Positions 1 to 8,488 of a stretch of 64,000 bases of DNA are shown in pieces. The stretch covers positions 558,001-622,000 of the forward strand of contig NZ_JAPEPB010000002.1 in assembly GCF_026340565.1 (NCBI RefSeq), given 5' to 3'. The DNA comes from Kitasatospora sp. NBC_01287 (GTDB lineage Bacteria; Actinomycetota; Actinomycetes; Streptomycetales; Streptomycetaceae). Every line of letters begins with the position of its first letter. Position 1 is the first letter of the stretch. The position numbers and the translations under genes were made by a program. The notes below the pieces were generated by a model. It worked only from the letters and a program-made list of their open reading frames with translations. It was not told the DNA's origin and did not search any database.

Positions 1-3000
1 CGTCCCAGGCGCAGGTGCCGCCGCACGGCGGGGAACGCCGCGAACAGCTCCGCGAACATCCCCGGGCGCTGGCTGCCCTGCCCGGGGAAGAGGAACGCCA
101 CCTCACCCGGCGCGAGCTCGCCGGTTGCCGAACCGCTTTCTGACGACTCGTCAGCCTCGGCCAGGTGCAGACCCGCCGCCGGGTCGCTCTCCCCCGCCAG
201 CGCCCGGCGCAGCAGCCCGGCCAGCTCGGTGAGGTCCGAGGCGACCACCGCCACCCGCACCGGCCCGGCAGCCGACTCCGCCCGCCCGGCGGCGGCCAGC
301 GCGAGATCGCGCAGCCGCCACGGCGAGCCCGCCGTCTCCACCTGGCCCAGCAGTTCCGCCACCCCGCGCAGCGCCCGGACCAAGTCGGTGCCCCGGAAGG
401 TGAAGAGCTCGGCCGGCCACTCCTGCAGCGCGTGCACGGGCGGCGGTCCGTCGTAACCCTGGAGCACGGCATGGAAGTTGGTGCCACCGAAGCCGAAGGC
501 GCTCACCCCGGCCACCCGTTCGGCGGCCGGTGCGGTCCACGGCCGGGCCTCGGCGTGGAAGACGAACGGGCCGGCGCCGTCCTGCCAGGCGGGGTTCGGC
601 CGTTCCAGGTGCAGGGTCGGCGGTTTGATCCCGGTGTGCAGCGCCAGCGAGGTCTTGATCAGCCCCGCCAGGCCGGCCGCGCACTTGGTGTGCCCGATCT
701 GCGACTTCACCGAGCCCAGCGCGCAACTGCGGGGCGCCGCGCCCGCCTCCGTGAAGACCGCGCTCAGCGTGGCCAGTTCGGTGCGATCACCGACCACCGT
801 CCCGGTGCCGTGCGCCTCCACCAGCCCCACGTCGGCCGGCCCGAGCCCGGCACCGCGGTAGGCGCGCTCCAGCGCCGCCCGCTGGCCCTCGGGCCGCGGC
901 GCCGTCAGGCCCAGCGACCGCCCGTCGCTGGCGCTGCCGATGCCCTTGACCACCGCGTACACGCGGTCGCCGTCACGTTCCGCGTCCGCCAGCCGCTTGA
1001 GCACCAGGCAGCCGACCCCCTCACCGAGCACGATCCCGTCCGCCGCCGCGTCGAAGGGGCGGGAGACGCCGGTCGGCGAGAGCGCGTGCACCGAGGCGAA
1101 GAGCAGGTAGTCGTTGATCCCGTTGTGCAGGTCCGCGCCGCCGCAGAGTGCCAAGTCGCTTGTGCCCGAGATCAGTTCCTTGCACGCCACGTCCAGCGCC
1201 GCCAGCGAGGAGGCGCAGGCCGCGTCGACGGTGAAGTTGGCGCCGCCCAGGTCCAGCCGGTTGGCGATCCGCCCGGAGATGACATTGGCCAGCATGCCGG
1301 GGAAGGAGTCCTCGGTGAGCTCGGGCAACTGCTCGGCGATCGCCGCGGGCACCGCGCCGAGGTAGGCGGGCAGCACCGCCGCCAGCACACCCGCGTTGGA
1401 GAGGTCGCTGCCCGCCTCCGCGCCGAAGACGACGCTGGCGCGCGAGCGGTCGAAGGGCCGGCCGCCCTCCGCGGTGCCGGTGCTGGTGCCGGTGCCGGTG
1501 CTGGTGCCGCTGGTGCCGGTGCCGCTGGTGCCGGTGCCGGTGCCGGCGTCGTACCCGGCATCCAGCAGCGCCCGTCGCGCCGCCTCCAGCGCCAGCAGTT
1601 GCACCGGCTCGATGCTGCCCAGCGCGGCCGGCGGGATGCCGTAGTCCAGCGGGTCGAAGGGGATCCTGGGCAGGAAGCCGCCCCACTTGGACGGTGTGCG
1701 GCCCGGGTCGCCGTCCGCCGCGTGGTAGAGCGCCGGGTCCCAGCGCTCGGCCGGCACCTCGGTCACCGCGTCCACCCCGCCCACCACGTTCGCCCAGAAC
1801 GCGGGCAGGTCGGGGGCCTGCGGGAAGAAGCCCGCCATGCCGATCACCGCGATGTCCAGCGGCACGGGCTCCGGCTCCGGTGCGACGGGGCGCTGGTCGA
1901 GCAACCGCGCCAGCTCCGCGGCACGGGTGGTCAGCAGGTCGGCCGCGCCGGTGCTCACCGCGGCGTGCAGTTCGGCGAGCGTGGTGGTGGCCGAGCGCAG
2001 GACCGCGACCTGCCCGGCCATGAACATCCCCCGCTCCAGCTGCCCTTGCTCGTCCACCTCGGTCAGCTCGCCCGCCACCCGGTCCACGCCCTTGGCCGCG
2101 ATCCGCAGCCGCCCGACGTTCAGCCGCTCCAGTCGCTCCCAGACCTCCCGGTCCGGCACCCCTTCGGCCCGCAACCGCTCGCGCGCCCGGCGGAACTCCG
2201 CCGTGAACGGGCTCGGCAGGCATCGGGTGGCATGCCCGGGCGCCGTCCCCAGCAGCTCCGTGGCACGTGCCGCCAGCGCCTGCCGCTGGAACTGCGCCCG
2301 CACCGCGCCGCAGGCCACCGCCTCCTCGGTGAAGAGGTAGGCCGTGCCCATCAGCACCCCCGCCGCGAGGCCGCGCGCCGCCAGCGGTGCGGCCAGCGCC
2401 GCCACCATCGCCGCCGAGCGTGCGTCGTGCACCCCGCCCGCGAAGAGCACCTCCACCTCCGGGGCCTGCGGAGCCTTGGGGGCCTGCGGGGCCTTGGGGG
2501 CGGCGGCGAGGAAGTCCTCCAGCACCGCCAACTGTGCCTCCCAGAGCGGGAAGCTGTGCCGCGGCCCGACATGCCCGCCGCACTCCGAACCTTCGAAGAC
2601 GAACCTGCGCGCCCCGTCCTCCAGGAACTGCCTGAGCAGCCCTGGCGAGGGCACGTGCAGGAAGGTGCGGATCCCCGCCTCCTCCAGCACTCTCGCCTGC
2701 GAGGGCCGCCCGCCCGCGATCACCGCGTGACTGGGTCTGGCGGCGAGCACCTCCGCGAGCTGCGCACCGCGCACCTCCTCCGGCGCGAAGCCCAGCACCC
2801 CGACGCACCAAGGCCGCCCGCCGACCGCCGCGGCCGTCTCCGTGAGCAGCGCGCGGGTCTGCGCCGGGCCCGCCAGCGCCAGGGCCACGCACGGCAGCGC
2901 GCCGGCCACGGCCACCGCCGCCGCGAAGCCCGGCTGGTCGCTGACCCTGGTCATCGGCCCCTGCACCACCGGCAACCGGGTGCCCAGCACCTCGGCCGCC

Positions 3001-3941
3001 CGCGACCCCGGCCCGAGCAGCGCAGCCGCCGCACCGGGCGCCGCCACTGCCCGTAGGCCGTCCAGGACGGCCTCGCGCACGGCCCGCACCGCTCGCTGGA
3101 CGGTCCCCCAGCGTTCGGCGAACTCGGCAGCGAGGAAACCGTCCTGACCGATCATCAACTCCGCTGCGGGCCGCTCCCGCTGAGCCGACGCACCCGATTC
3201 ACCCGATGGGCCTGAAGGGCCCGACACACCCGACAGGCCCGACGTGCCTGGCCGCCCGCGCCGCAGCAGGCGGCGCCCGTCGACGACCACGGTCTCGGAC
3301 CCGTCCATGCCGCGCAGGAGTGCCGCGACCTCCTCCGGCACCCCGGACTCCGCCAGCAGCGCCAACTGGCTGTCCAGCACCACTCCGGCCGCCCCACCGG
3401 CCACCGCCGCCACCGCCGTGCGCGGCCCGATCCCGCCCCAGGCCCACACCGGCACCCCGATCCCGGGCTCGGCCAGCAGCTGCTGCAGCAGCACGAAGGT
3501 GCTCAACTCGCCGACCGGGCCGCCACTCTCGCAGCCACGCGCGATCAGCCCGTGGACCCCGGCGCGGACGGCGCCCAGGGCCTGCCCCAGATCCGTCACC
3601 TCGGCCAGCACCCGGTACTCACCACACAACGCCGCGACGTCCCAGCCCGGCGCACCCTCACCCGCACCCGCACCCAGCACGAGGACCGACGGCGCGGCGC
3701 CATGGGCCGCACGCAGGTCCTCGGGCACCATCCGGCAACCGGGCCCCACCCGGACGCCGAAGCCCTCCGGCGCCCTCTCGCGGAGCCGGGCGAGCTCCTC
3801 GCGCGACCGGCGACCACCGGCTCCGAGGTCCAGCACGCCCACCGCGCCCGCACGGCACACGGCTTCGGCCAGTCCGGCGTCCGGTAAGTGGAACGGGGTG
3901 ATCCCGATGACGACGTCGGTCAGCGGAACATTGGGCCTCAT
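1..3941 (-). CDS. Iterative type I polyketide synthase, N-terminal part (NMO-like barrel x2, KS, start of AT); runs off the window
   Basis: About 1,313 residues are visible and the C-terminal part lies beyond position 1. Order of domains: a TIM-barrel region like 2-nitropropane dioxygenase (residues about 1-220), a second one (about 300-560, with QGPMTRVSD and GSECGGHVG), a ketosynthase (from about 694, LDIAVIGMAGFFP) and the start of an acyltransferase (FLFPGQGSQRPGM near 1287). The KS triad is present: Cys909 in DAACASSL, His1044 in EAHGTGT, His1084 in IGHTK. Barrel 1 has ESGGP where barrel 2 has ECGGH, so the histidine used by nitronate monooxygenases is missing there. A Gly-Thr/Ser repeat (DNA about 1478-1550) sits inside the KS. 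The start was chosen because GGAGAG lies 3-8 bases upstream of the ATG; ATGs at 3959 and 3962 are alternatives. The layout recalls PUFA-synthase-like or glycolipid-type actinobacterial PKSs. The product is unknown. Confidence 0.88.
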   Translation of the reverse strand, partial: MRPNVPLTDVVIGITPFHLPDAGLAEAVCRAGAVGVLDLGAGGRRSREELARLRERAPEGFGVRVGPGCRMVPEDLRAAHGAAPSVLVLGAGAGEGAPGWDVAALCGEYRVLAEVTDLGQALGAVRAGVHGLIARGCESGGPVGELSTFVLLQQLLAEPGIGVPVWAWGGIGPRTAVAAVAGGAAGVVLDSQLALLAESGVPEEVAALLRGMDGSETVVVDGRRLLRRGRPGTSGLSGVSGPSGPSGESGASAQRERPAAELMIGQDGFLAAEFAERWGTVQRAVRAVREAVLDGLRAVAAPGAAAALLGPGSRAAEVLGTRLPVVQGPMTRVSDQPGFAAAVAVAGALPCVALALAGPAQTRALLTETAAAVGGRPWCVGVLGFAPEEVRGAQLAEVLAARPSHAVIAGGRPSQARVLEEAGIRTFLHVPSPGLLRQFLEDGARRFVFEGSECGGHVGPRHSFPLWEAQLAVLEDFLAAAPKAPQAPKAPQAPEVEVLFAGGVHDARSAAMVAALAAPLAARGLAAGVLMGTAYLFTEEAVACGAVRAQFQRQALAARATELLGTAPGHATRCLPSPFTAEFRRARERLRAEGVPDREVWERLERLNVGRLRIAAKGVDRVAGELTEVDEQGQLERGMFMAGQVAVLRSATTTLAELHAAVSTGAADLLTTRAAELARLLDQRPVAPEPEPVPLDIAVIGMAGFFPQAPDLPAFWANVVGGVDAVTEVPAERWDPALYHAADGDPGRTPSKWGGFLPRIPFDPLDYGIPPAALGSIEPVQLLALEAARRALLDAGYDAGTGTGTSGTGTSGTSTGTGTSTGTAEGGRPFDRSRASVVFGAEAGSDLSNAGVLAAVLPAYLGAVPAAIAEQLPELTEDSFPGMLANVISGRIANRLDLGGANFTVDAACASSLAALDVACKELISGTSDLALCGGADLHNGINDYLLFASVHALSPTGVSRPFDAAADGIVLGEGVGCLVLKRLADAERDGDRVYAVVKGIGSASDGRSLGLTAPRPEGQRAALERAYRGAGLGPADVGLVEAHGTGTVVGDRTELATLSAVFTEAGAAPRSCALGSVKSQIGHTKCAAGLAGLIKTSLALHTGIKPPTLHLERPNPAWQDGAGPFVFHAEARPWTAPAAERVAGVSAFGFGGTNFHAVLQGYDGPPPVHALQEWPAELFTFRGTDLVRALRGVAELLGQVETAGSPWRLRDLALAAAGRAESAAGPVRVAVVASDLTELAGLLRRALAGESDPAAGLHLAEADESSESGSATGELAPGEVAFLFPGQGSQRPGMFAELFAAFPAVRRHLRLG

Positions 3942-4545
3942 GGGCTCTCCGGTATGCATCATGGCGCAGGTCGGGGCATGAGCGACTTGGAACGGAGCGC
4001 TACCGGCAACCCTGTGTCGGGGCCGCGAGGCGCCATTGCGCCATCCCGCGATCCGGTTCAACATCGAGGCTACCGAGTGGTAGGGCCTGTCAGGTTAAAC
4101 CCACGTTGCGCGTACATGTCAACATCACCGCACGAGAAAGCCCGTTCGAAACCGGGGGTTTGCAATTGGCCCGCACTACCGACCGGTACGCGATTCCGCC
4201 CGCGCCCTTGACCCGCGCCCGAGGCACCGGCACCCTCGACGGGCGGCCCTCGTACCGCCGGCCGATCCCGAGCATCGGCACACCTGCCCCTTTAGCGGGG
4301 AACGTGAGCTGAGCATCCGTCACATTGCTCAGCAGGCAAGGGAGACGAGGCGGTCAGGGAGACGAGCCGGTCAAGGGGACGAGGTAGTGAGGGCGCCGGT
4401 CAGATCAGCACCGGCTGGTCATAGATCCGGCGGGTGCTGGTGCCGCGAGGGCGGATGTCGACACCGTAGATGTGGAGCGAGACCGTCGTGAGGGCGGTGG
4501 CGTTGCGGACGCGTTCCGGCATCCTCGGGGATCCGACCGAGCACA
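3942..4545. other. Non-coding region upstream of the PKS gene
   Basis: No convincing gene was found in this stretch of about 600 bases. It presumably holds the PKS promoter. It contains an inverted repeat at 4308-4333 (listed separately) and a short degenerate direct repeat (agggagacgagccggtca-like units) around 4338-4390. Small open frames on both strands have no recognisable content. Confidence 0.5.
4308..4333. promoter_or_regulatory. 8-bp-arm inverted repeat, possible operator
   Basis: GCTGAGCA and TGCTCAGC are perfect inverted arms separated by 10 bases. The size fits a dimeric repressor site such as a TetR-family operator. It lies about 370 bp upstream of the PKS start and about 240 bp upstream of the NRPS remnant. 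The function is inferred from symmetry only. Confidence 0.3.
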
Positions 4546-4768
4546 GTGGCGGCCTCCAACTCCTTGAAGGGTGCGCGGCGACGTGCTCTTCTTCACCGCC
4601 ACCCGCGGGCGCGGCGAGGGCACCCCGCCGGCCACCGTCCGGGGTCGCCACCTCACGGGCCGCGTCATCGATCGCCACCTGGACGCCACCCACCACGGCC
4701 TGATGGGCCCCGGGCCGCTCGCCGAGATCGCCCGGGCGATCGCCGGGTTCACGAAGGGCGCGGGCTGA
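4546..4768 (+). pseudogene. NRPS thioesterase C-terminal remnant, frameshifted
   Basis: From 4571 the frame reads VRGDVLFFTATRGR, then HLTGRVIDRHLDATHHGLM and SPGPLAEI-like GPGPLAEIARAIAGF. This matches the last 60-70 residues of NRPS type I thioesterase domains (DVLFFTA, then H.VDCxH..M..PGPLAEI). The upstream codons that should precede it (VAASNSLKG) lie in another frame and a TGA at 4565 closes the reading frame. No start codon with a ribosome binding site and no adenylation or condensation domain is present, so it is a dead fragment. It suggests that an NRPS gene once lay next to the PKS. Recognition rests on remembered motif similarity only. Confidence 0.55.
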
Positions 4769-4859
4769 CCCGCACCGGGCGCGCGGCCCGGGCGTCGCGC
4801 GAATCGTCACTCGGTGTCACGATGGGAGTCGACGGATCTCGCCGCGATCGGAGGCGGTC

Positions 4860-5189
4860 ATGGGCCGCGACTACCACTTCCACCGTGAACACGCCGGCTG
4901 CTCGGTGACCCTCGCGGTGCACCTGGGCGGAGCACGGGAGGTCGAGCTGCTGGTGGACGGCAAGGAGGTGGCGGTGGAGCGCGTGCACGGCCACCATGCC
5001 GGGGTGCGGTCGCTGAGCACCGTCCTGCCGACCGACCCGCCGCGGCGCATCGACGTCGAGGTGACCCTGCCCGGCGGGGTCAGGGGGGAGCCGGCCGGCG
5101 TCCTGATCGAGGACGGCGACCGGCTCCCGATGCCCGAGAAGGAGGTGCCCCGCAGGGCGGGGTTGACGGAGGCGTCCTGGTACGGCTGA
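4860..5189 (+). CDS. Small hypothetical protein (109 aa)
   Basis: The ATG follows GGAGG at a good distance (4850-4854) and the frame has strong actinomycete third-position GC. The sequence alternates acidic and hydrophobic residues (CSVTLAVHLGGAREVELLVDGKEVAVERVHG), which suggests a small beta-sandwich-like soluble protein. There is no signal peptide, membrane segment or known catalytic motif. A strong hairpin at 5303-5329 probably ends its transcript. I do not recognise the family. Confidence 0.6.
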   Translation: MGRDYHFHREHAGCSVTLAVHLGGAREVELLVDGKEVAVERVHGHHAGVRSLSTVLPTDPPRRIDVEVTLPGGVRGEPAGVLIEDGDRLPMPEKEVPRRAGLTEASWYG

Positions 5190-5604
5190 GCACCGCCCAC
5201 AGCAGGTACCGCCCCCACCCGGCACGCTCCCACCCGGCACGGCTCCCATCCAGCACAGCCCCCGTCAGGCACAGCCCCCGTCAGGCAGCCCACCCGCAGG
5301 ACCCGCCCGCCGGCTCTACCGGCGGGCGGCGATCCGGCGCCAGATCGCCCGCTGGCAACGCATGAGGTCCGGCGGGCTCACCGCGCGGACATGGATCAGC
5401 TCCACTCCTGCTACCGCCACGAGTTCCGGCCGCCGGGCCGACGGCGGGCCCCTGCAGGATCCCTCACCCAGGCCGGTGCGCCCCGGTATCGGCGCGCGCG
5501 GGGCGCCCGGCATGACACGGCCACCGCAACGGGCGCGGCCACTGGTCCGGGTCGATAGTGAAATGAGGGACCGAACGAGGGAACACCCGAACCGGGGAGC
5601 ACCC
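5190..5604. other. Intergenic region before the GH15 operon
   Basis: It holds degenerate cytosine-rich repeats (cccaCCCGGCACG-like, 5215-5285), the terminator hairpin at 5303-5329 and the presumed promoter of the GH15 operon. No further gene is supported, although short frames exist on both strands. Confidence 0.5.
5303..5329. terminator. Hairpin terminator after the 109-aa gene
   Basis: CCGCCCGCCGG and CCGGCGGGCGG form a perfect 11-bp stem with a five-base CTCTA loop. There is no T-run, which is common for actinobacterial terminators. Confidence 0.55.
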
Positions 5605-7425
5605 ATGCACCGCTACCCTCCGATCGCCGAGCACGGCCTGATCGGCGACCTGCAGACCGCCGCCCTGGTGACCTCGCGGGGCGTTGTCGACTGGTTCGCC
5701 GCGCCGCGCTTCGACTCCCCCAGCGTCTTCGCCGCGCTGCTCGACCACGATCGCGGCGGCTACTTCCGGCTCGCCTCGGACGATCCGCAGGCCACCTGCA
5801 AGCAGCTCTACTACCCGGACACCGCCAGCCTGGTCACCCGCTTCATGTCCCCCGACGGGGTGGGCGAGGTGATCGACTGGATGCCGCCGAACAGCAGCCG
5901 CACCGCGACCGACCGGCACACCGTGATCCGCACCGCGCGCACCGTGCGCGGGACCGTGCGCTTCGAGCTGGAGTGCCGCCCGCGCTTCGACTACGGCCGG
6001 GCCCGCCACCAACTCGACCTGGGGCCGGACTCCGCCGCCTTCCGCGCACCGGGAGTGAGCGCCCACCTGCAGAGCACCTTCCCGCTGGAGCGGGACGGTG
6101 ACGACGTGCGCGGCGCCGTCACGCTGAACGTCGGCGAGCAGGCGGCGACCGTCCTCACCGTCTGCGACGCCGAGGGCGGGCCCCCGCCGCCGCTCACCGT
6201 CGACGGGATCACCCATGAGCTCTGGTCGGCCGTCGAGTTCTGGCAGCGCTGGGTGCGCGGCTCCAACTACCGCGGCCGCTGGCCCGACATGGTCAACCGC
6301 TCCGCGATCACCCTCAAGCTGCTCACCTACGCACCCACCGGCGCGCCGGTGGCCGCCGCCACCATGGGCCTGCCCGAACAGGTCGGCGGCGAGCGGAACT
6401 GGGACTACCGCTACACCTGGGTGCGCGACGGCTCGCTCTCCGTGCGCGCCCTGCTCGACCTGGGCTTCGTGGAGGAGGCCACCGCCTTCACCCACTGGCT
6501 GGGCGACCGCCTGCACGAGTCGGCGGGAACGGACGGCGAGGCGCTGCAGATCATGTACCGGGTCGACGGCTCGCCGCTGCTGGGCGAGGAGGTCCTCGGG
6601 CACCTGGAGGGCTACCGCGGCTCCGCCCCCGTGCGGCTCGGCAACGCCGCCGCCGACCAGTTGCAACTGGACATCTACGGCGAGGCGCTCTACGCGCTCT
6701 CCCAGGGGCACGAGGTCGCCGTCCAGGCCGGCTACCGGGGCTGGAAGGTGCTCGCCCACAGCCTGGACTGGCTCGCCGACCACTGGGACCGCCCCGACGA
6801 AGGCATCTGGGAGACCCGCGGCGGGCGCAAGGACTTCACCTACAGCCGGGTGATGTGCTGGGCCGCCTTCGACCGCGGCCTGCGGTTGGCCGACGAGTTC
6901 CGCCGGCCCGCCGACACCGAGCGCTGGCTCAGCATCCGGGACAGCATCCTGGAGCAGGTCATGGCCCATGGCTGGAGCGAGGCGGACCAGGCCTACGTCC
7001 AGCACTACGGCGGAGAACCCGTGTTGGACGCGTCGCTGCTGCTGATGCCCCGGGTGGGGTTCGTCGCGGCCAAGGACCCGTCCTGGCTCTCCACCCTGGA
7101 CGCGATGGACCGCACCCTGGTCTCGGACAGCCTGGTCTACCGCTACGACCCCGCCGCCTCCCCGGACGGCCTGCGCGGCTCCGAGGGCACCTTCAGCCTC
7201 TGCACCTTCCTCTACGTCGACGCGCTGGCCAGGGCCGGGCGGCTGCGCCCCGCCCGGTACACCTTCGAGAAGATGCACACCTACGCCAACCATGTCGGCC
7301 TCTTCGCCGAGGAGGTGGGGCCCAGCGGTGAGCAACTCGGCAACTTCCCACAGGCGTTCACCCACCTGGCGCTCATCATGTCGGCGTGCACGCTGGACGA
7401 GGCGCTCGACCGGCAACGCGACTGA
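5605..7425 (+). CDS. Glycoside hydrolase family 15 protein (glucoamylase/trehalase-like)
   Basis: A 606-residue cytoplasmic protein with no signal peptide. The N-terminus (YPPIAEHGLIGDLQTAALVT, then VDWFAAPRFDSPSVFAALLD) and the C-terminal (alpha/alpha)6 barrel are typical of actinobacterial GH15 enzymes, which hydrolyse alpha-glucosidic bonds; mycobacterial members act as trehalases. Conserved stretches include RNWDYRYTWVRDGS near residue 262 and EVGPSGEQLGNFPQAFTHLA near the C-terminus, the region that carries the general base in the family. The start was chosen because GGGGAG lies 6-11 bases upstream; a frame extension to 5362 has no ribosome binding site. It heads a rightward operon with the cyclase-family and GMC genes (gaps 19 and 96 bp). 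Exact substrate unknown. Confidence 0.88.
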   Translation: MHRYPPIAEHGLIGDLQTAALVTSRGVVDWFAAPRFDSPSVFAALLDHDRGGYFRLASDDPQATCKQLYYPDTASLVTRFMSPDGVGEVIDWMPPNSSRTATDRHTVIRTARTVRGTVRFELECRPRFDYGRARHQLDLGPDSAAFRAPGVSAHLQSTFPLERDGDDVRGAVTLNVGEQAATVLTVCDAEGGPPPPLTVDGITHELWSAVEFWQRWVRGSNYRGRWPDMVNRSAITLKLLTYAPTGAPVAAATMGLPEQVGGERNWDYRYTWVRDGSLSVRALLDLGFVEEATAFTHWLGDRLHESAGTDGEALQIMYRVDGSPLLGEEVLGHLEGYRGSAPVRLGNAAADQLQLDIYGEALYALSQGHEVAVQAGYRGWKVLAHSLDWLADHWDRPDEGIWETRGGRKDFTYSRVMCWAAFDRGLRLADEFRRPADTERWLSIRDSILEQVMAHGWSEADQAYVQHYGGEPVLDASLLLMPRVGFVAAKDPSWLSTLDAMDRTLVSDSLVYRYDPAASPDGLRGSEGTFSLCTFLYVDALARAGRLRPARYTFEKMHTYANHVGLFAEEVGPSGEQLGNFPQAFTHLALIMSACTLDEALDRQRD

Positions 7426-7444
7426 CACCGCCGCCCGAGGAGCG

Positions 7445-8392
7445 ATGTTCATGGCTGCGCAGCACCGACCGGACCCCCAACAGCCGCAGAGCCAGGAGGA
7501 GTTCACGGCCCTCTACGGACGGCTGTGCCGGTTGGCCACGGGCGACTCCCGGGGTGCGCTCGCCACCATCACGCCGGAGCGCCTGCGCGCGGCGGCGCAC
7601 GAGGTGCGCCTGGGCCGGTCGGTGACGATGGCGGCGCCGGTCGAGACCCGGGCCGCCCCCGACAATCCGCGACCGGCCGGCCACCACCTGACCAGCCCGC
7701 CCGAGGCGGCGGCCGACGGCACCGGACTCCACTTCGCCACCGACCACTTCAGCATGAACGTGCACGGGGACGCCGACAGCCATCTCGACGCCCTCTGCCA
7801 CGTGGTCTACGACGGCACCCTGCACGGCGGCGTCCCCGCCACCACCCTCACCGCCGAGGGTGCCACCGCGCTCAGTGTCGAGCTGGTCAGGGACGGGATC
7901 GTCGGCCGGGGCGTGCTGCTCGACATCCCGCGGCTGCGCGGCGTCCACTGGCTGGAGCCCGGCGACCACGTCACCGCCGAGGAGTTGTCGGCCGCCGAGC
8001 GGCACCAGCACGTCCGGGTCGGCGCCGGTGACCTGCTCTTCGTGCGAGTCGGCCACCGCCGCCGCCGGATCGAGGCCGGCCCCTGGGACGTCGCCCGGAC
8101 CCGGGCCGGGTTGCACCCGGCCGCGATGGAGTTCCTGGCCGAGCGCCAGGTGGCCGTCCTGGGCTGCGACAGCAACAACGACACCGCCCCCAGCATCACC
8201 GACGGCGTGGACTTCCCGGTGCACGTGCTGGGTGTGCACGCCCTCGGGCTGCACCTCCTCGACTACCTGCAGTTCGAGGACCTGGTGCCGCTGTGCGAGG
8301 CGGCGGACCGCTGGTCGTTCCTCTGCGTGGTCGCGCCGCTGCGGCTGCCGCACGCCACCGGCTCACCCGTCAACCCCATCGCGATCCTGTGA
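7445..8392 (+). CDS. Cyclase-family (KynB-like) metal-dependent hydrolase
   Basis: A 315-residue protein of the cyclase family (arylformamidase/KynB and polyketide-cyclase-annotated proteins). The metal-binding signature appears as NVHGDADSHLDALCHV, a variant of HGTHxDxxxH, near residue 100. VLGCDSNND and GVDFPVHVLGVHALGLHLLDYLQFEDL follow the family pattern. The start ATG is preceded by GAGGAG at a normal distance; a second ATG two codons later is possible. It lies 19 bp after the GH15 gene and 96 bp before the GMC gene, so the three are probably co-transcribed. The reaction (lactone or amide ring opening) cannot be read from the sequence. Confidence 0.85.
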   Translation: MFMAAQHRPDPQQPQSQEEFTALYGRLCRLATGDSRGALATITPERLRAAAHEVRLGRSVTMAAPVETRAAPDNPRPAGHHLTSPPEAAADGTGLHFATDHFSMNVHGDADSHLDALCHVVYDGTLHGGVPATTLTAEGATALSVELVRDGIVGRGVLLDIPRLRGVHWLEPGDHVTAEELSAAERHQHVRVGAGDLLFVRVGHRRRRIEAGPWDVARTRAGLHPAAMEFLAERQVAVLGCDSNNDTAPSITDGVDFPVHVLGVHALGLHLLDYLQFEDLVPLCEAADRWSFLCVVAPLRLPHATGSPVNPIAIL

Positions 8393-8488
8393 CCAACTAC
8401 CGCCCACCGCCTACCGACCGGCCGGCCGCCCACCGACGGCCCTCCACTCACCGACCGACCGCTCACCGACGACCCCGAGGTGGCCGAC

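Noticed and set aside
165..3056. Very long rightward frame (963 codons) over the PKS gene
   Set aside because: It is an antisense shadow: Arg/Gln/His-rich composition with no domains, while the minus strand shows intact PKS motifs.
4131..4160. A tRNA T-arm-like sequence (CCCGTTCGAAACCGGG)
   Set aside because: The five-base stem on both sides of TTCGAAA does not pair fully, and no acceptor, D or anticodon arms are found around it.
5316..5606. Small leftward gene between the terminator and the GH15 gene
   Set aside because: No start signal and no recognisable content; it lies over the promoter region of the GH15 operon.
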